Shown piece after piece: positions 8,999 to 18,875 of a DNA stretch of 41,610 nucleotides. The notes below the pieces were generated by a model. That model was given only the letters and a program-made list of their open reading frames with translations. It had not been told where the DNA came from and did no database searches. Both the position numbers and the translations under genes were made by a program. Source of the DNA: Metamycoplasma orale ATCC 23714 (GTDB taxonomy: Bacteria; Bacillota_I; Bacilli_A; Mycoplasmatales; Metamycoplasmataceae). Each line of letters opens with the position of its first letter. The first letter of the stretch is position 1. Location: contig NZ_ATUH01000007.1 in the NCBI RefSeq assembly GCF_000420105.1, forward strand, positions 1 through 41,610, read 5' to 3'.

Positions 8999-10102
8999 TT
9001 AATATCCTTTTTGTGGTGTAAATAATTGTACAACATTTGGATTTTCATTAGATGTTAATAAGAATTTACATGTTCTTTCGCCTGTTATACAAAATGTAAT
9101 TTGACCATCTAAAACGCTTATTGCATCTTTTAAATATTTAACATTAATTATTCATCTAGAATCAATACCTTCAAAACTAAAGTTTTGAGTTTTAATTGTT
9201 GCACTTGCAATTTCTGATCTTGACGCACTTAAAGTCATAACTTTGTTCTTAATTTCTAAAACAATTTTATTATTGGTTTCGTTAGTTATTGTAGATACTT
9301 TATTTAAAATTGAGTTTAATTCTTTTTTATCAATTAGTATTTTATATTTACATGTTTTGGGAATTAAATTAGTTACATCTAAATAAGATTGATCAACAAT
9401 TTTTGATTGAACTACAGTATTTTCAAGTTGAAAAGCTATTTTATTTTGTGATATATATAAAGTTACTTCATCATCAGAATTAAAATTCATTAAACTTTTT
9501 AGGTTTTTAGCTAATATAGAAACATCATTAGGCAAATCATTTGAATTAACTTCTATGGTTTCTTGCGCAAATCTAAATCTATCTGTAGCCATTAAAGTTA
9601 ATTTTTTATTTTTAACTGATAAATTTACACAATTTAAAATTAAATCTGCATCTGATATGCTTGCCGCAAATCAAACATCTTTGGCAACATTTTTTAATTT
9701 GTTTCAATTTATCTTTAAAGTATCCCCATAAACTGAATAATCAATATCAGGATAATCAGAACTTGTAAATAAATTAAGTGTGAAAACGTCTAGATTTGAT
9801 GATAAAGTCATAATTTTTTCATCTGTTTTAATTAAAATATCATCATCAAGTTTTTTAACTAAGTTTCTAAACATACTTAATTCAACTAGGCAAATTCCAG
9901 GTGTTTTAATAATAGCATCTAAACTAGTTTTAATTGTGTGTCTAGCACTAATTTCCCCATCTGATCCACTAAAAACAATTTGATTATCTTCAGCTGAAAT
10001 TAAAATTCCTTTCATAATAGGATCAAATGGCAAAGGATCAACAGCTTTAGCCACTGTTTCAATTGCATTGTCTAAAAGTAATTTATTTATTTTTATTTCC
10101 AT
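8999..10102 (-). CDS. dnaN: DNA polymerase III beta subunit (sliding clamp)
   Basis: 367 aa, usual length. It dimerises into the ring that tethers the replicative polymerase to DNA. Recognisable blocks are MEIKINKLLLDNAIETVAKA, PIMKGILISAEDNQIVFSGSDGEI (domain 1), LMATDRFRFAQ (family L-x-A-T-D-S/R-x-R-L), and near the end VLDGQITFCITGERTCKFLL with the terminal VVQLFTPQKGY. In most bacteria the tail reads MPMR. Here PQKGY replaces it, a visible divergence at the usual C-terminal signature. AAAAGGA precedes ATG 10102. It is 46 bp downstream of dnaA, likely the same transcript. Confidence 0.95.
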
Positions 10103-10148
10103 GATTTTTCCTTTTTCTATATTTTTAATTAGATAGATTATTACACAA

Positions 10149-11510
10149 TTAAAGTATTTTGCTTAAATTATCTTTAATATTTTCAACAGCTACTTTTAGT
10201 GAAGAATTTGTTTTAATATTTTTATCAATTCAACTAATTGACACAATAACAGTAGAGTGAGTTTGATTGCCAAACATTTTGCCAATTTCTTCTAATGAAA
10301 AGTTAAAATTATTTTTAATAAATCACATAGCAAGTCTTCTTGCCATAACAACTTCTTCTTTTCTAGTTTTAGCTACAATTCTATTTTTATTGATTTTATA
10401 ATATTTAGCAACTATTTCAATTATTTTTTCTGGGGTGATACTTTCTTTAACTTGAGACATACTTTTGAATATAGTTTTTATATTTTCAATGTCATATGAA
10501 AATTGTTCATCGCCTTGGCTAAATAGAATTATTCTATTTATAGCGCCTTCAATTGCTCTTATTGAAGAAGAAAAGTTTCTAGCAACAAATTTTATAGATT
10601 CATCATCTCAAAGCATCGGATTAATATTATTTACTCTTAATTTAAATTTAAGAATAGAAATGACATCGTCCATTTCAGGATTTAATATATTTACAATTAA
10701 TCCCCCATTAAAACGAGTTATAAATCTTTGTTCAAATCCGCCAAGATCTTCAGGTTTTTTATCAGCGCACAAAATGATTTGCTTTTTATTGGTGATCATT
10801 GTATTAATAATATTAAATAAAACAGATAATGTACTTTCTTTATTTGCATATTGTTGAATATCATCAAACATTAAACAATCATAGCTTGTAAGTTCATCAA
10901 CAATCTTATTAATTTCTTCTTGATTTCTATTTCTTAATTGCTCAACAAGTTTTCTAGTTAGCTCATCTGGATTTACATAAAAACAAGTTTTTCCTTTTTC
11001 TAAAAGTTGATTTCCAATAGCATGTAAAATGTGTGTTTTTCCAAGTCCACTTCCACCATATATAAATAAAGGCGAAAAAATTACATCATTACTTTGATAA
11101 ACTGTTTTTGCGGCTTTTAAAACTAAATCATTAAACTTACCACTTGCATAATTTTCAAAAGTTAAATCACTTCTAATATTAGTTTTCTTTTGGTTATTTT
11201 TTTCATCACTTATAACCTCTAAGTATTTTAGTTCATCTAAATGTGTAATATAAATCACATTGTTTTGTTTACCCAAAATATTTTTAATTAGTCTACTTAT
11301 TAAATCATGATATCTAGATTTAATAATATCTTTAAAAGTTGCAGGAACTAAAATATATATAGTATTTGCTTCTTTGTGCACTATTTCAATTGTTGCAAAT
11401 AGTTGTTCAAATATGACTTCGTCTCCAATATTATTTTTAAGTTCATTTTTAAAAGCCATATTGTTTAGCTTTAAATCTAATAATTTTTCTTCTTTTTCGT
11501 CATTTATCAT
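10149..11510 (-). CDS. dnaA: Chromosomal replication initiator DnaA
   Basis: 453 aa, AAA+ protein that opens oriC. The N-terminal interaction domain covers residues 1-90. The AAA+ core has Walker A GGSGLGKTH, Walker B CLMFDDIQ, and sensor region KKPEDLGGFEQRFITRFNGGL. The C-terminal DNA-binding domain reads KTRKEEVVMARRLAMWFIKN and then IGKMFGNQTHSTVIV. The usual base-reading signature is GRDHTTV; here it is GNQTHSTV, so the Arg and Asp are replaced by Gln and Thr. TATAAT lies 9 nt before ATG with no ribosome site, so it is probably leaderless. Three DnaA-box-like sites lie 60-92 bp upstream. Confidence 0.96.
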
Positions 11511-11519
11511 AATGGAAAT

Positions 11520-11525
11520 ATTATA
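11520..11525 (-). promoter_or_regulatory. Leaderless-type promoter (-10) of dnaA
   Basis: TATAAT on the minus strand, 9 nt before the dnaA ATG, with ATTTCCATT between and no Shine-Dalgarno. The DnaA boxes at 11570-11602 lie just upstream of it, in a position to affect transcription (autoregulation, inference). Confidence 0.6.
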
Positions 11526-11569
11526 AAGAACAAAGTTATAGTAATTTACATTTTACATTCAAAAATGTG

Positions 11570-11602
11570 TTATTAACATAATTATTAACATAGTTATAAA
11601 CA
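11570..11602. promoter_or_regulatory. Three tandem DnaA boxes, part of oriC
   Basis: TTATTAACA at 11570-11578, TTATTAACA at 11582-11590 and TTATAAACA at 11594-11602 are in the same orientation with starts exactly 12 bp apart. They fit TTATNNACA, a relaxed form of TTATCCACA. They lie in the AT-rich gap upstream of dnaA, the usual site of bacterial oriC. The DnaA-oriC assignment is established biology; the functional box sequence in this species is inferred. Confidence 0.7.
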
Positions 11603-11607
11603 ATTAA

Positions 11608-11646
11608 AAAGAAAAAATATCCCTTGTATTAAGGACATTTTTTAAT
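11608..11646. terminator. Probable terminator of fba, at the edge of oriC
   Basis: CCTT(11622-11625) and AAGG(11631-11634) form a short stem extended imperfectly by flanking bases. T-rich tracts lie on both sides (ATATTTTTTC on the minus strand, CATTTTTT on the plus strand). It would end fba transcription before it reaches the DnaA boxes. Weak stem. Confidence 0.45.
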
Positions 11647-11699
11647 AAATTTACAAAAATCGAGAATTGTGTTTTTGTTATTATTATATTTGTTCAAAA

Positions 11700-12575
11700 C
11701 TAATTATTATCTTTGTTTATTGAACCAAATTCTTTAAATTTTGCTTCAAGTAATTTATATACTTCTGCCATTCCATAATTTGCAATTTTACGAGGGTCAA
11801 AGTTTTTAGCTTCATCTATTTTTTTAGATAAAACAAAATCTTTAATAGCATTTGCATTAACTACTTGTAATTCTGTATTTACATTGACTTTTGAAATACC
11901 ATTTTGAATAGATTTTTTAATTTGATCACTAGGTATTCCACTACCACCATGTAATACTAAAGGCATTTGACAAGCTTCATTAATTTTCTTTAATGTATTA
12001 AAATCCAAACTTTTTCAGCTTTCTGGATATTTTCCATGAATATTGCCAATACCAACTGCTAATGCATCAATACCAAGTGCCTTCATTTTTAAGGCTTCTG
12101 TAACATCAGATACAATGACGCCAGAAGAAATAATTCCATCTTCTTCGCCACCAATTTGTCCAATTTCTGCTTCTACACTTGCATTATATTTTTTTGCTAG
12201 TTTTACAAGTTCTTTTGTATTTTTGTAGTTAATGTCAAATGGTTCATGACTACCGTCATACATAATTGAACTAAAACCTGTTTCTAATGCTTTAATGCAT
12301 TGTTCATAAGTACCATGATCAAAATGTAAAGCAACATCAACTGTAATATTTAAATCATTAACTAAGTTCTTAACAAGACCTACAACTACATTATATCCGC
12401 CAAAATATTTAACTGCTCCATATGAAGCACTTATAATAATTGGGCTATGTAAATCTTGTGCAGCTTGTAATGTTGTTTTAGTTCATTCTAAATTATTAAT
12501 ATTGATGTGTGGCACTGCATATTTTTCTTTATATGCTTTTTTTAACATATTTTTTATATTTACTAATTCTTTCAT
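11700..12575 (-). CDS. fba: Class II fructose-bisphosphate aldolase
   Basis: 291 aa, Zn-dependent. Cleaves fructose 1,6-bisphosphate to DHAP and glyceraldehyde 3-phosphate. VALHFDHGTYEQC holds the Asp/His catalytic and metal site, SIMYDGSHEPFDIN the phosphate/substrate region, EAEIGQIGGEEDG a conserved loop, IGNIHGKYP and LVLHGGSGIP the other metal and phosphate ligands, and ISKVNVNTELQ the C-terminal signature. The ribosome site AAGGAG overlaps the tkt stop, 4 nt upstream, so fba is the last gene of a HAD-tkt-fba operon. TGA is Trp in LEWTKT and PESWKS. Confidence 0.95.
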
Positions 12576-12578
12576 TAT

Positions 12579-14507
12579 TTACTCCTTATTTAATAACTTC
12601 TTAATTTTAGTTACTATATTAATTATATTAAATCCTTTTAATTCATATATTTCTTTTCCATCAGTTGACTCGCCAAAAGTAGTGGCAAGCATACAATCAA
12701 ACCTATTATATTTTGCAAGTTGGTATCACATTGAGTCACTGCTTGCTTCCAATGCAAATATTGGCTTTTTTGAAATATTTAATTGTTTAATTAATTTTTC
12801 ATTATTTACTAAATCTTGCAATAAAGGCACTGAAATAATTTGTGCTTTAATTTTTTTATGTTTAAGTTCTTCAACCACTTTAAAAGCAAGTTCTACTTCA
12901 GAGCCACTAGCTAAAATACTTAAATCAAAATCGTTTGCTTTTTTAATTATATAAGCTGGTTTAAATTCCTTATCTAATACATTAAATGATTTAATTGATT
13001 GTCTACATGTAATAAAAGCAATTTGATTAGTGTTTTGATTTAATGCATATTGCAAGCCTAGATAAGTTTCACTTTCGTCACAAGGTCTAATTACTTTTAC
13101 ATTTTCTATAGCTCTTAACATAGTGAGTTGGTCATATGGTTGATGTGTTGGACCATCACCGCCTACTTGATAACTATCATGACTATAAATATGTATTGCA
13201 GGTATTTTCATCATCGCTCCTAAACGAATTGCACCTTTTGCATAGTCAGCAAATGCTAAAAATGTTGAATCAACTGTTCTTAAATTAGAAGCTAAATAAA
13301 TTCCATTATTAATTGCACTCATTGCAAATTCACGGATACCATATTTAATATTTTTACCGCCATGAATTAAATCCTTATTAAAACCAACCTTAGTAGAACT
13401 TTTTAAGTCAGCAGAACCTCCTATAATAAAAGGATTAGCTTCTAACTCATTTAATAAATTGCCAACATAATCTCTTGTTGCTTTATTTGAAAGTTGCGGC
13501 TTAGATAAATTAAAAGTGTAACTTTTATTTATTAATTCATTAATTTCTTTTGCTTCTACAGGATAAGTTTTTTGGTACTCAAAAAATAATTTAAGCCATG
13601 AATTATAGTTTGCATCTTTTTCTTTTCATAATGTTTTAGCAAAATCATAATATTTTTTATCATACTCAAAAGGAACAAAATTTTCTAAATTGCATTTCTT
13701 TTTAAATTCAATGGTTTGAGTTTCATCTAAAAAACCACTATGTCCTTTTGGTTTATTTTCAAATGGTGTATTTTTTGCAATATGAGTATGAATTCTAATG
13801 TATGAAGGCTTTGATGATCTTTTAGCTTTAGCTATAGCTTTTAAAATATTTTTTAAGGAGTCATCTTTGACATCAAAAACATTAAAGTTATTTGATTTAA
13901 AAAACTTTACAAAATCAATGTTGTTAACTTCATAAGATTTACTATCTATTTGTGTTTCATTAAAATCATGAAGTAAGATTAATTTATTTAAATTTAAAGT
14001 TCCAGCTAATTGAATAGCTTCCAAAGCAACTCCTTCTTGTAAACATCCATCTCCATGTAAAACATAAACATGATGATTAAATATTTCAAAGTTGGGCTTA
14101 TTATATTTTTGAGCTAAATATTTTTGTGAAATGGCCATACCAACACCCATAGCTATTCCTTGACCTAGTGGGCCGGTTGAAGCTTCAACAAAATTAAATT
14201 TATCAATTTCAGGGTGGCTTGGAGTTTTTGAATATAAGGTCTTATGTGCTGTTAAATCATCAATATCTAATAGTCCTAATAAATGGTATATAGAATATAA
14301 ACACATAGATCCATGTCCAGCCGATAAAATAAATTTATCACGGTTAATTCATTTAGGATCTTCCTTAGATATATTTAAGTTTTTAGCAATAATCGAATAT
14401 GAAATAGGGGCTGCTCCAATTGCCATACCTAAATGTCCACCATGTGCTTTATTAATACTATCAATAGCAAGTCCACGCATTACTGAAATTAATTCTTCGT
14501 CTTTCAT
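12579..14507 (-). CDS. tkt: Transketolase
   Basis: 642 aa, usual length. Thiamine-diphosphate enzyme that swaps two-carbon units in the non-oxidative pentose phosphate pathway. MRGLAIDSINKAHGGHLGMA and LSAGHGSMCLYSIYHL hold the substrate His residues. STGPLGQGIAMGVGMA and VLHGDGCLQEGVALEA (GDG motif) with HDFNETQID bind ThDP-Mg. HSGF, GGSADLKSST, IREFAM, FLAFADYAKGAIRL and HIYSHDSYQVGGDGPTHQP follow in order. A strong AAAGGAG precedes ATG 14507. It lies 42 bp after the HAD gene and 3 bp before fba. Confidence 0.96.
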
Positions 14508-14549
14508 TATTCTCCTTTTTTTAATAAAAAAATATGCAAGATATATTCT

Positions 14550-15371
14550 TTACATATTTTCTAATTCTTTAATTAATTTTGCAAGTCCGGCGTTTCTAAA
14601 ATCAGGTGCAATTTTCATTGCAAATGATTTTACTTCGTCAGTAGCATTTCCCATAGCTATAAATGAGCCAATTTCAGGTAATGCATTTGTATCATTTCCT
14701 GTATCGCCAATATGTACGCATTCTTTTGGATCTATATTTAATAAATTAGCAACAAAAGCATTGCCTTTACCTTTTGATGCTTTATCACTTGTTATTTCTA
14801 TTGAATACCCATAAGATACTTTATGAAAAGTTAAATGTGGCAACTTAACTTTTAATTCCTCAATAATTTGATTAATTCCGTCTTTATCAACACCATAGCA
14901 TAAAAATTTACATGCCTTCTTAATTTTTGGCATATCTTTATAAGGAACTTTTTTAAGCAATTTTACTCATGGACGTTCAAAATCGCAATTATAATTTTTA
15001 CCATAATAAATTACGCCACCTTCATCCATTGTATAAAATAAGTTTCTTGATTGCATATATTTTATGAGTTCTTGAGTAGAATGCTCATCTATTTCAATCT
15101 TTTGAAGTTGTTTATTGTTTGAGTCTACAATTAAAGAACCATTTTGACATACACAATATGGTGCGTTTATAAGTTTTGCGACTCTTAAAAGATAATCACT
15201 ATTTGATCTACCTGTTGAAATAATAACAGGCTTAGATTTTGCAAGTTTGCTAACAGTGTCTAAATTTTCTTGGCTAATTCCTAATTTGCCTTCTGGTAAT
15301 TCTTCTGGTTTGTCAACAAATGTGCCATCCATGTCTAAAAAATAAATTTTAAAATTGTAATGTGTTTGCAT
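14550..15371 (-). CDS. HAD-superfamily phosphatase, Cof type
   Basis: 273 aa. Motif I YFLDMDGTFVD holds the nucleophile Asp, motif II is VIISTGR, the Lys motif lies in SDKASKGKG, and motif III/IV is HIGDTGNDTNALP. The central cap domain marks it as a Cof/IIB sugar-phosphate or nucleotide phosphatase; substrate unknown. One TGA Trp joins FERP to VKLLKK. TATAAT lies 6 nt before ATG with no ribosome site, so it is probably leaderless and heads the tkt-fba operon. A paralogue with the same layout is at 36760-37611. Confidence 0.9.
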
Positions 15372-15377
15372 ACATTA

Positions 15378-15383
15378 ATTATA
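15378..15383 (-). promoter_or_regulatory. Leaderless-type promoter (-10) of the HAD-tkt-fba operon
   Basis: TATAAT then TAATGT then ATG on the minus strand, the same arrangement as at 8462-8467. No ribosome site fits in the gap. Confidence 0.6.
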
Positions 15384-15423
15384 GATATTTTTAAATTAAT
15401 ATATTTATTTTATGAAAAAGAAA

Positions 15424-15450
15424 AACCTCTATTGGGCCCAAATAGAGGTT
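15424..15450. terminator. Strong hairpin, possible bidirectional terminator
   Basis: AACCTCTATT pairs perfectly with AATAGAGGTT around a 7-nt GC-rich loop. A T-run follows a few bases later on the plus strand, and TTTTTCTTTTTC follows on the minus strand. It separates the HAD promoter from the decayed stretch at 15503-15777. Confidence 0.7.
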
Positions 15451-15573
15451 AAAACATGTTTTTTTATTTACTAGTGGTAATAAACAAATTCACTAATATG
15501 TCTGTCCTAAAAATATATTTGCAAATTAGAGAGAAAATTCATAACCAATTCAGAAAGGAGGAAATAAAAATTA

Positions 15574-15777
15574 ATGGAATTACATAAAAGAATATTATGA
15601 AGGAAAAATTAACCAATAATTATACTTGCTATTTAAGTAGAAAATAAAGTCGAACTAACAAATACCTAAAAGTTTAAAAGTAATAATTTTTATTATGATA
15701 TTAATGCAAATATATATCCAATTATAGGACATAATAATTATACTACAAAAAGGTATCATATTCTAGGGCGTCTTTAA
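15574..15777 (+). pseudogene. Relic coding stretch, possibly a transposase N-terminus
   Basis: GGAGG lies 8 nt before ATG 15574. The single frame reads MELHKRILWRKN, stop, PIIILAI, stop, VENKVELTNT, stop, KFKSNNFYYDINANIYPIIG and ends HNNYTTKRYHILGRL. Codon-like continuity across three TAA codons suggests a decayed gene. MELHKRILWRK followed by a V-E-N-K segment faintly recalls IS1634/IS4-type transposase starts in mycoplasmas. TGTCCTA (15503-15509) and TAGGACA (15725-15731) form an inverted repeat around most of it. The rest of the 441-bp gap shows nothing else besides the hairpins. Confidence 0.3.
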
Positions 15778-15782
15778 TAATA

Positions 15783-15805
15783 AAAAATGTGGGGTTACCC
15801 ACATT
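15783..15805 (-). terminator. Terminator of the rpmH-rnpA-yidC operon
   Basis: AATGTGGG (15786-15793) pairs with CCCACATT (15798-15805) around a 4-nt loop. TTTTTATTATTA follows on the minus strand, 8 nt after the yidC stop. Confidence 0.85.
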
Positions 15806-15812
15806 GTAATTA

Positions 15813-17915
15813 TTAAGCTGTTTTCTTAAATAGTTTTGGTTCAACTTTTTCTTTATAGAATTTAGATTTAGTAAAGTAATGAACTGCCAAGGTTTGAATA
15901 ATTGTTCAGATACCACTAATAATTCAATAAATTTGAAGACCAGCACTAAATAGTATTCCAATACCTATAAAGATAATTTGAAGCATATTTCCCATCTTGT
16001 TAGATTTCTTATTAGCAGCTTTTGCATAAGCATCCATACGCAATGATTTTTTCTTTCTATTTAATATCTTAGGAAGATATTGCGCCAACCCTTGAACTAA
16101 CATAGAAACAAGAACCAAAGGAAGATATATAAATTCTTTATTCATTATCTTTCTGATTGAAGTTGCAGCTAGTTGAATACCATATCAACTTGTGTGTTTA
16201 ATTTCAGGGCTTGCTGTAATAATCCTAAAGACCACAATTAAAATAGGAAGGGTTATAAACATTGAGACTATAGAACCAAATGGAGACATTTTTTCATCTT
16301 TATATAATTGAGAAATTTCCATTTGTTTCTTTTGTTGCGCTACTTTATCATTCTTAGCAACGTCAGCATATTTAGCTTCAATTTTTGCTTTCTTTTGATT
16401 TAATTCTTCCATTTTTCCTTGACTTAAAGAAGTTTTAAGACTTAAGAAAAAGGCAGCTAAACGAGTTACAATAACAACAATAACTAAAGCAAGAATGACA
16501 GATCAACCTGTAGTACCTAATCCAACAATTATCTTTGTAGAAATTCAGTTAATTGGATAAATGAATAATCCAAAGAAAGGACCTCTTTTTCAATAATCTT
16601 TTCACGAAGTAAGAGCATAGTGAGGAGTATTAGCATCATTTGGTAAAAGACTTAATACTGGTTTTCTATATGAATAGTTACCTAACTCTGAAACATTAGA
16701 TTGTGCATAATTATCAATTTCTTTTGTTCCATTAAGATTCGTTACTTCTCTGCTTGAAACTTTGTAGTTAAACATTTTGAAATATGTTTTAAACATTGCT
16801 GCTTCATATATTAAAAATGTTTGCGCTTTTTGAACTCATTCATAAAGTTCTCATTTTTGAATAGCTTTTAATTTATCTTCGTTTGAAAGTTCACCGTATT
16901 TTTTATTGCCAAATTCAGCAAGATTTTGATTTCAAAATGGGTGGTTTGCAAAGATATATCCAGCATCTGCATATTTAGCATCATTTTTAGCTTCTTTAAA
17001 TACATTATGTAAATATCTAAGATATTCAAGTTTTTGTTCAAATGTAGCATTTGATGGTAAAGTTGGTTTTCCTATAGCATTTGCAAATTTAGCATCATAA
17101 AGCAATTCATTAATTCTAGAAATTCCTTTACCTTCATTAATAGATTCATCAAATCACTTTTTATAAGTTAATTTAAATAAACTTTCTAAAACATCACGTG
17201 CAAATAAACTAATTGCAGCATCACTTAATAAGTGTTTTTCAGTAACATATAATTCACTATACTTGCTTAATTTTTCTGGTAAGTTTCTATTATCTGTACC
17301 AATTTTTACGCTGTGAACTGTAATATCTAAAGCAGTTCACGATAAAAAATCTTGGGTTGGACTATATTTTTTTGTCCCAAATTTATCACTTAAATTTATA
17401 TATTCATAACGTTTAATGCCATCAGCACCAACATTATTATGAATTATGTCTTCTTTTTCATTTGAATCTTTGAATTGAATGGCTAATGAGTTACCACCTT
17501 GAGCAGCATAAACTGCACCAGATTTTTCATCTTGTTCTTTCAATGCTTTAAGTACATCTTGATTTTGATTATTAAGACCTACATATGGGTTATTCTTAAT
17601 ATCTTTTTCTGTATTAGTAACATTAAAAGTATTTGTTACATTATCGTACTTTAATACTTCAACATTTGGTGAAGGTATAACTTTCTTAGACGCATAAAAT
17701 TCATAACCTGCGCCTACTTTTGAACTAGTCTTTGTTGTAAATGATTGAACGCAGCCTACAAGACCAACAGCAACAAAAAATACAATAAGAAGAATTCTTA
17801 TTCATTTTCATACTTTTAGTCAAACGCTTTTTGAGGCATTATTATTAGTATTCTTGCTTTTATTGTCACTTGTTCTAAAATCATCATAAAATTTAGATCT
17901 TTTTTGCTTTGCCAT
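15813..17915 (-). CDS. yidC: Membrane protein insertase YidC/Oxa1
   Basis: 700 aa, long even for a mycoplasma. Inserts membrane proteins with or beside SecYEG. The N-terminus is basic (KQKRSKFYDDFRTSDNKSKN), then a helix ILLIVFFVAVGLVGC ends in a lipobox-like LVGC. A large extracytoplasmic domain covers residues 55-440. The catalytic core follows: GPFFGLFIYPINWISTKIIV, VILALVIVVIVTRLAAFFLS, a charged hairpin (KAKIEAKYADVAKNDKVAQQ), LPILIVVFRIITASPEIK, and two last helices (IYLPLVLVSMLVQGLAQYLP; GNMLQIIFIGIGILFSAGLQ). It overlaps rnpA by 23 bp. The basic tail FYKEKVEPKLFKKTA may bind ribosomes. Confidence 0.95.
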
Positions 17916-18234
17916 TCTGAGCACTCTCCAATATATTTTTAATTTCAATTACTTTTTTTGAAAAATCTAAATCAAAAAAAGTTTTTCTTGCAATTAAAAC
18001 ACATTCAAATTTATATTCTTCGACATTTAATTTTCTTAATATTGATTTAATTTGATTCTTAAAGTGATTTCTTTTTACTGCATTTACAAATTGTTTAGGA
18101 ATAGAAATGCCTATTTTAAAATATTCTGATTTTGTTATATAAATTATTAAATTTTTAGAAACAACTTGGATTTTCTTTCCAATAATTTTTTGAAATTCTC
18201 AATTTTTTTTAACAATATTAGTTCTATTAAACAT
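17893..18234 (-). CDS. rnpA: Ribonuclease P protein component
   Basis: 113 aa, usual length. Basic protein that helps the RNase P RNA trim the 5' ends of tRNA precursors. The family core A-V-K-R-N-x-x-K-x-x-I-R is seen as NAVKRNHFKNQIKSILRK, followed by FECVLIARKTFFDLDF. The start MFNRTNIVKKNWEFQKIIGK resembles other RnpA starts. It has no clear ribosome site and lies 29 nt after rpmH, so translation may depend on coupling. The end overlaps yidC by 23 bp. Confidence 0.93.
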
Positions 18235-18263
18235 TTTATTTATTACAAATTAAATAATATTTA

Positions 18264-18410
18264 TTATTTGTTATCTGATACAGTTAGTCTATTTCTTCCT
18301 TTAGCACGTCTAGCTGCTAAAACTTTTCTACCATTTTTTGTAGACATTCTAGACATAAAACCATGTACTTTAATATGTTTACCTTTTTTAGGTTGATATG
18401 TTCTTTTCAT
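18264..18410 (-). CDS. rpmH: 50S ribosomal protein L34
   Basis: 48 aa: [20 protein letters not shown], then [20 protein letters not shown], ending RLTVSDNK. This is the canonical L34 sequence (KRTxQPxxxKxxxxHGFxxRMxTxxGRxVLxxRRxKGRxxL). AGGAG lies 7 nt before ATG, and a TATACA box at 18431-18436 is a candidate -10. It starts the rpmH-rnpA-yidC operon, the conserved bacterial origin cluster, although here it is on the same strand as dnaA. Confidence 0.97.
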   Translation of the reverse strand: MKRTYQPKKGKHIKVHGFMSRMSTKNGRKVLAARRAKGRNRLTVSDNK

Positions 18411-18468
18411 ATTATTACTCCTATAATTAGTGTATAAAATTATTAAATAAAATAATTAACATTTTACC

Positions 18469-18536
18469 AAAAAATCAAGTATTTTTACAATATTTTCAAA
18501 ATTAGAAAATTAATTGCGTTTTATACTTGATTTTTT
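18469..18536. terminator. Long inverted repeat between the cassette and rpmH
   Basis: A 14-bp perfect repeat: AAAAAATCAAGTAT at 18469-18482 and its reverse complement at 18523-18536, with a 40-nt AT-rich spacer. With T-runs at the outer ends on both strands it could terminate the PHP-ATPase cassette transcript before rpmH. The spacer is longer than in a usual terminator, so a regulatory role is possible. Confidence 0.5.
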
Positions 18537-18570
18537 ATTAATTTTTGTGAAAAAAATTTAAGAAAATAAA

Positions 18571-18873
18571 CTACTTATTATTGTATTTATTAACAAATTC
18601 GGTAAATAATTCGTTAATAAATTTGATTGATTCAGCAACATCACTTTTTTCATTAATTTGTTTTTGTGCACTTTCTGTTAATTTAGGTAATTCTAATTTA
18701 TCTTCAGCAATAGACACAGTTCTAATAATAAAATTATTAATATTTTGTTTGCTTCAGTCGCTTGGCTGACTTAAATCTATTTGTATAGAATTTTTGTTTT
18801 TTGAATCAGCGCTATTTGTTATAGTAATGTATTTATTTCCATCTTTTTTTTCTACATAATCAATTGTTATCAT
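18571..18873 (-). CDS. Small acidic protein, third gene of the PHP-ATPase cassette
   Basis: 100 aa. It starts MITIDYVEKKDGNKYITITN and continues NSIQIDLSQPSDWSKQNINN, ending AESIKFINELFTEFVNKYNN. Predicted as an N-terminal beta-rich half and a C-terminal helical half; no signal peptide, no membrane helix, no known motif seen. AAGGAG lies in the 3' end of the ATPase gene 10 nt before ATG, and the two genes are 2 bp apart, so production is coupled. It may be an accessory or regulatory subunit of the ATPase; function unknown. Confidence 0.75.
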
Positions 18874-18875
18874 AA

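Noticed and set aside
10128-10148. TTATTACACA as a fourth DnaA box between dnaA and dnaN
   Set aside because: It needs an extra base to fit the 9-mer, and the 46-bp gap is too short for oriC.
10465-10857. 130-aa plus-strand ORF opposite dnaA
   Set aside because: Antisense shadow of dnaA with no start signal.
12502-12954. 150-aa plus-strand ORF over fba/tkt
   Set aside because: Antisense of two conserved genes; hydrophobic composition is a by-product of the strand.
15743-15961. 72-aa minus-strand ORF MEYYLVL...
   Set aside because: It overlaps the yidC C-terminus in another frame and runs through the yidC terminator.
16868-17050. 60-aa minus-strand ORF inside yidC
   Set aside because: Shadow frame of yidC, whose own frame is open here when TGA is Trp.
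18166-18396. 76-aa plus-strand ORF over rnpA/rpmH
   Set aside because: Antisense of rpmH; the minus strand matches L34 exactly.
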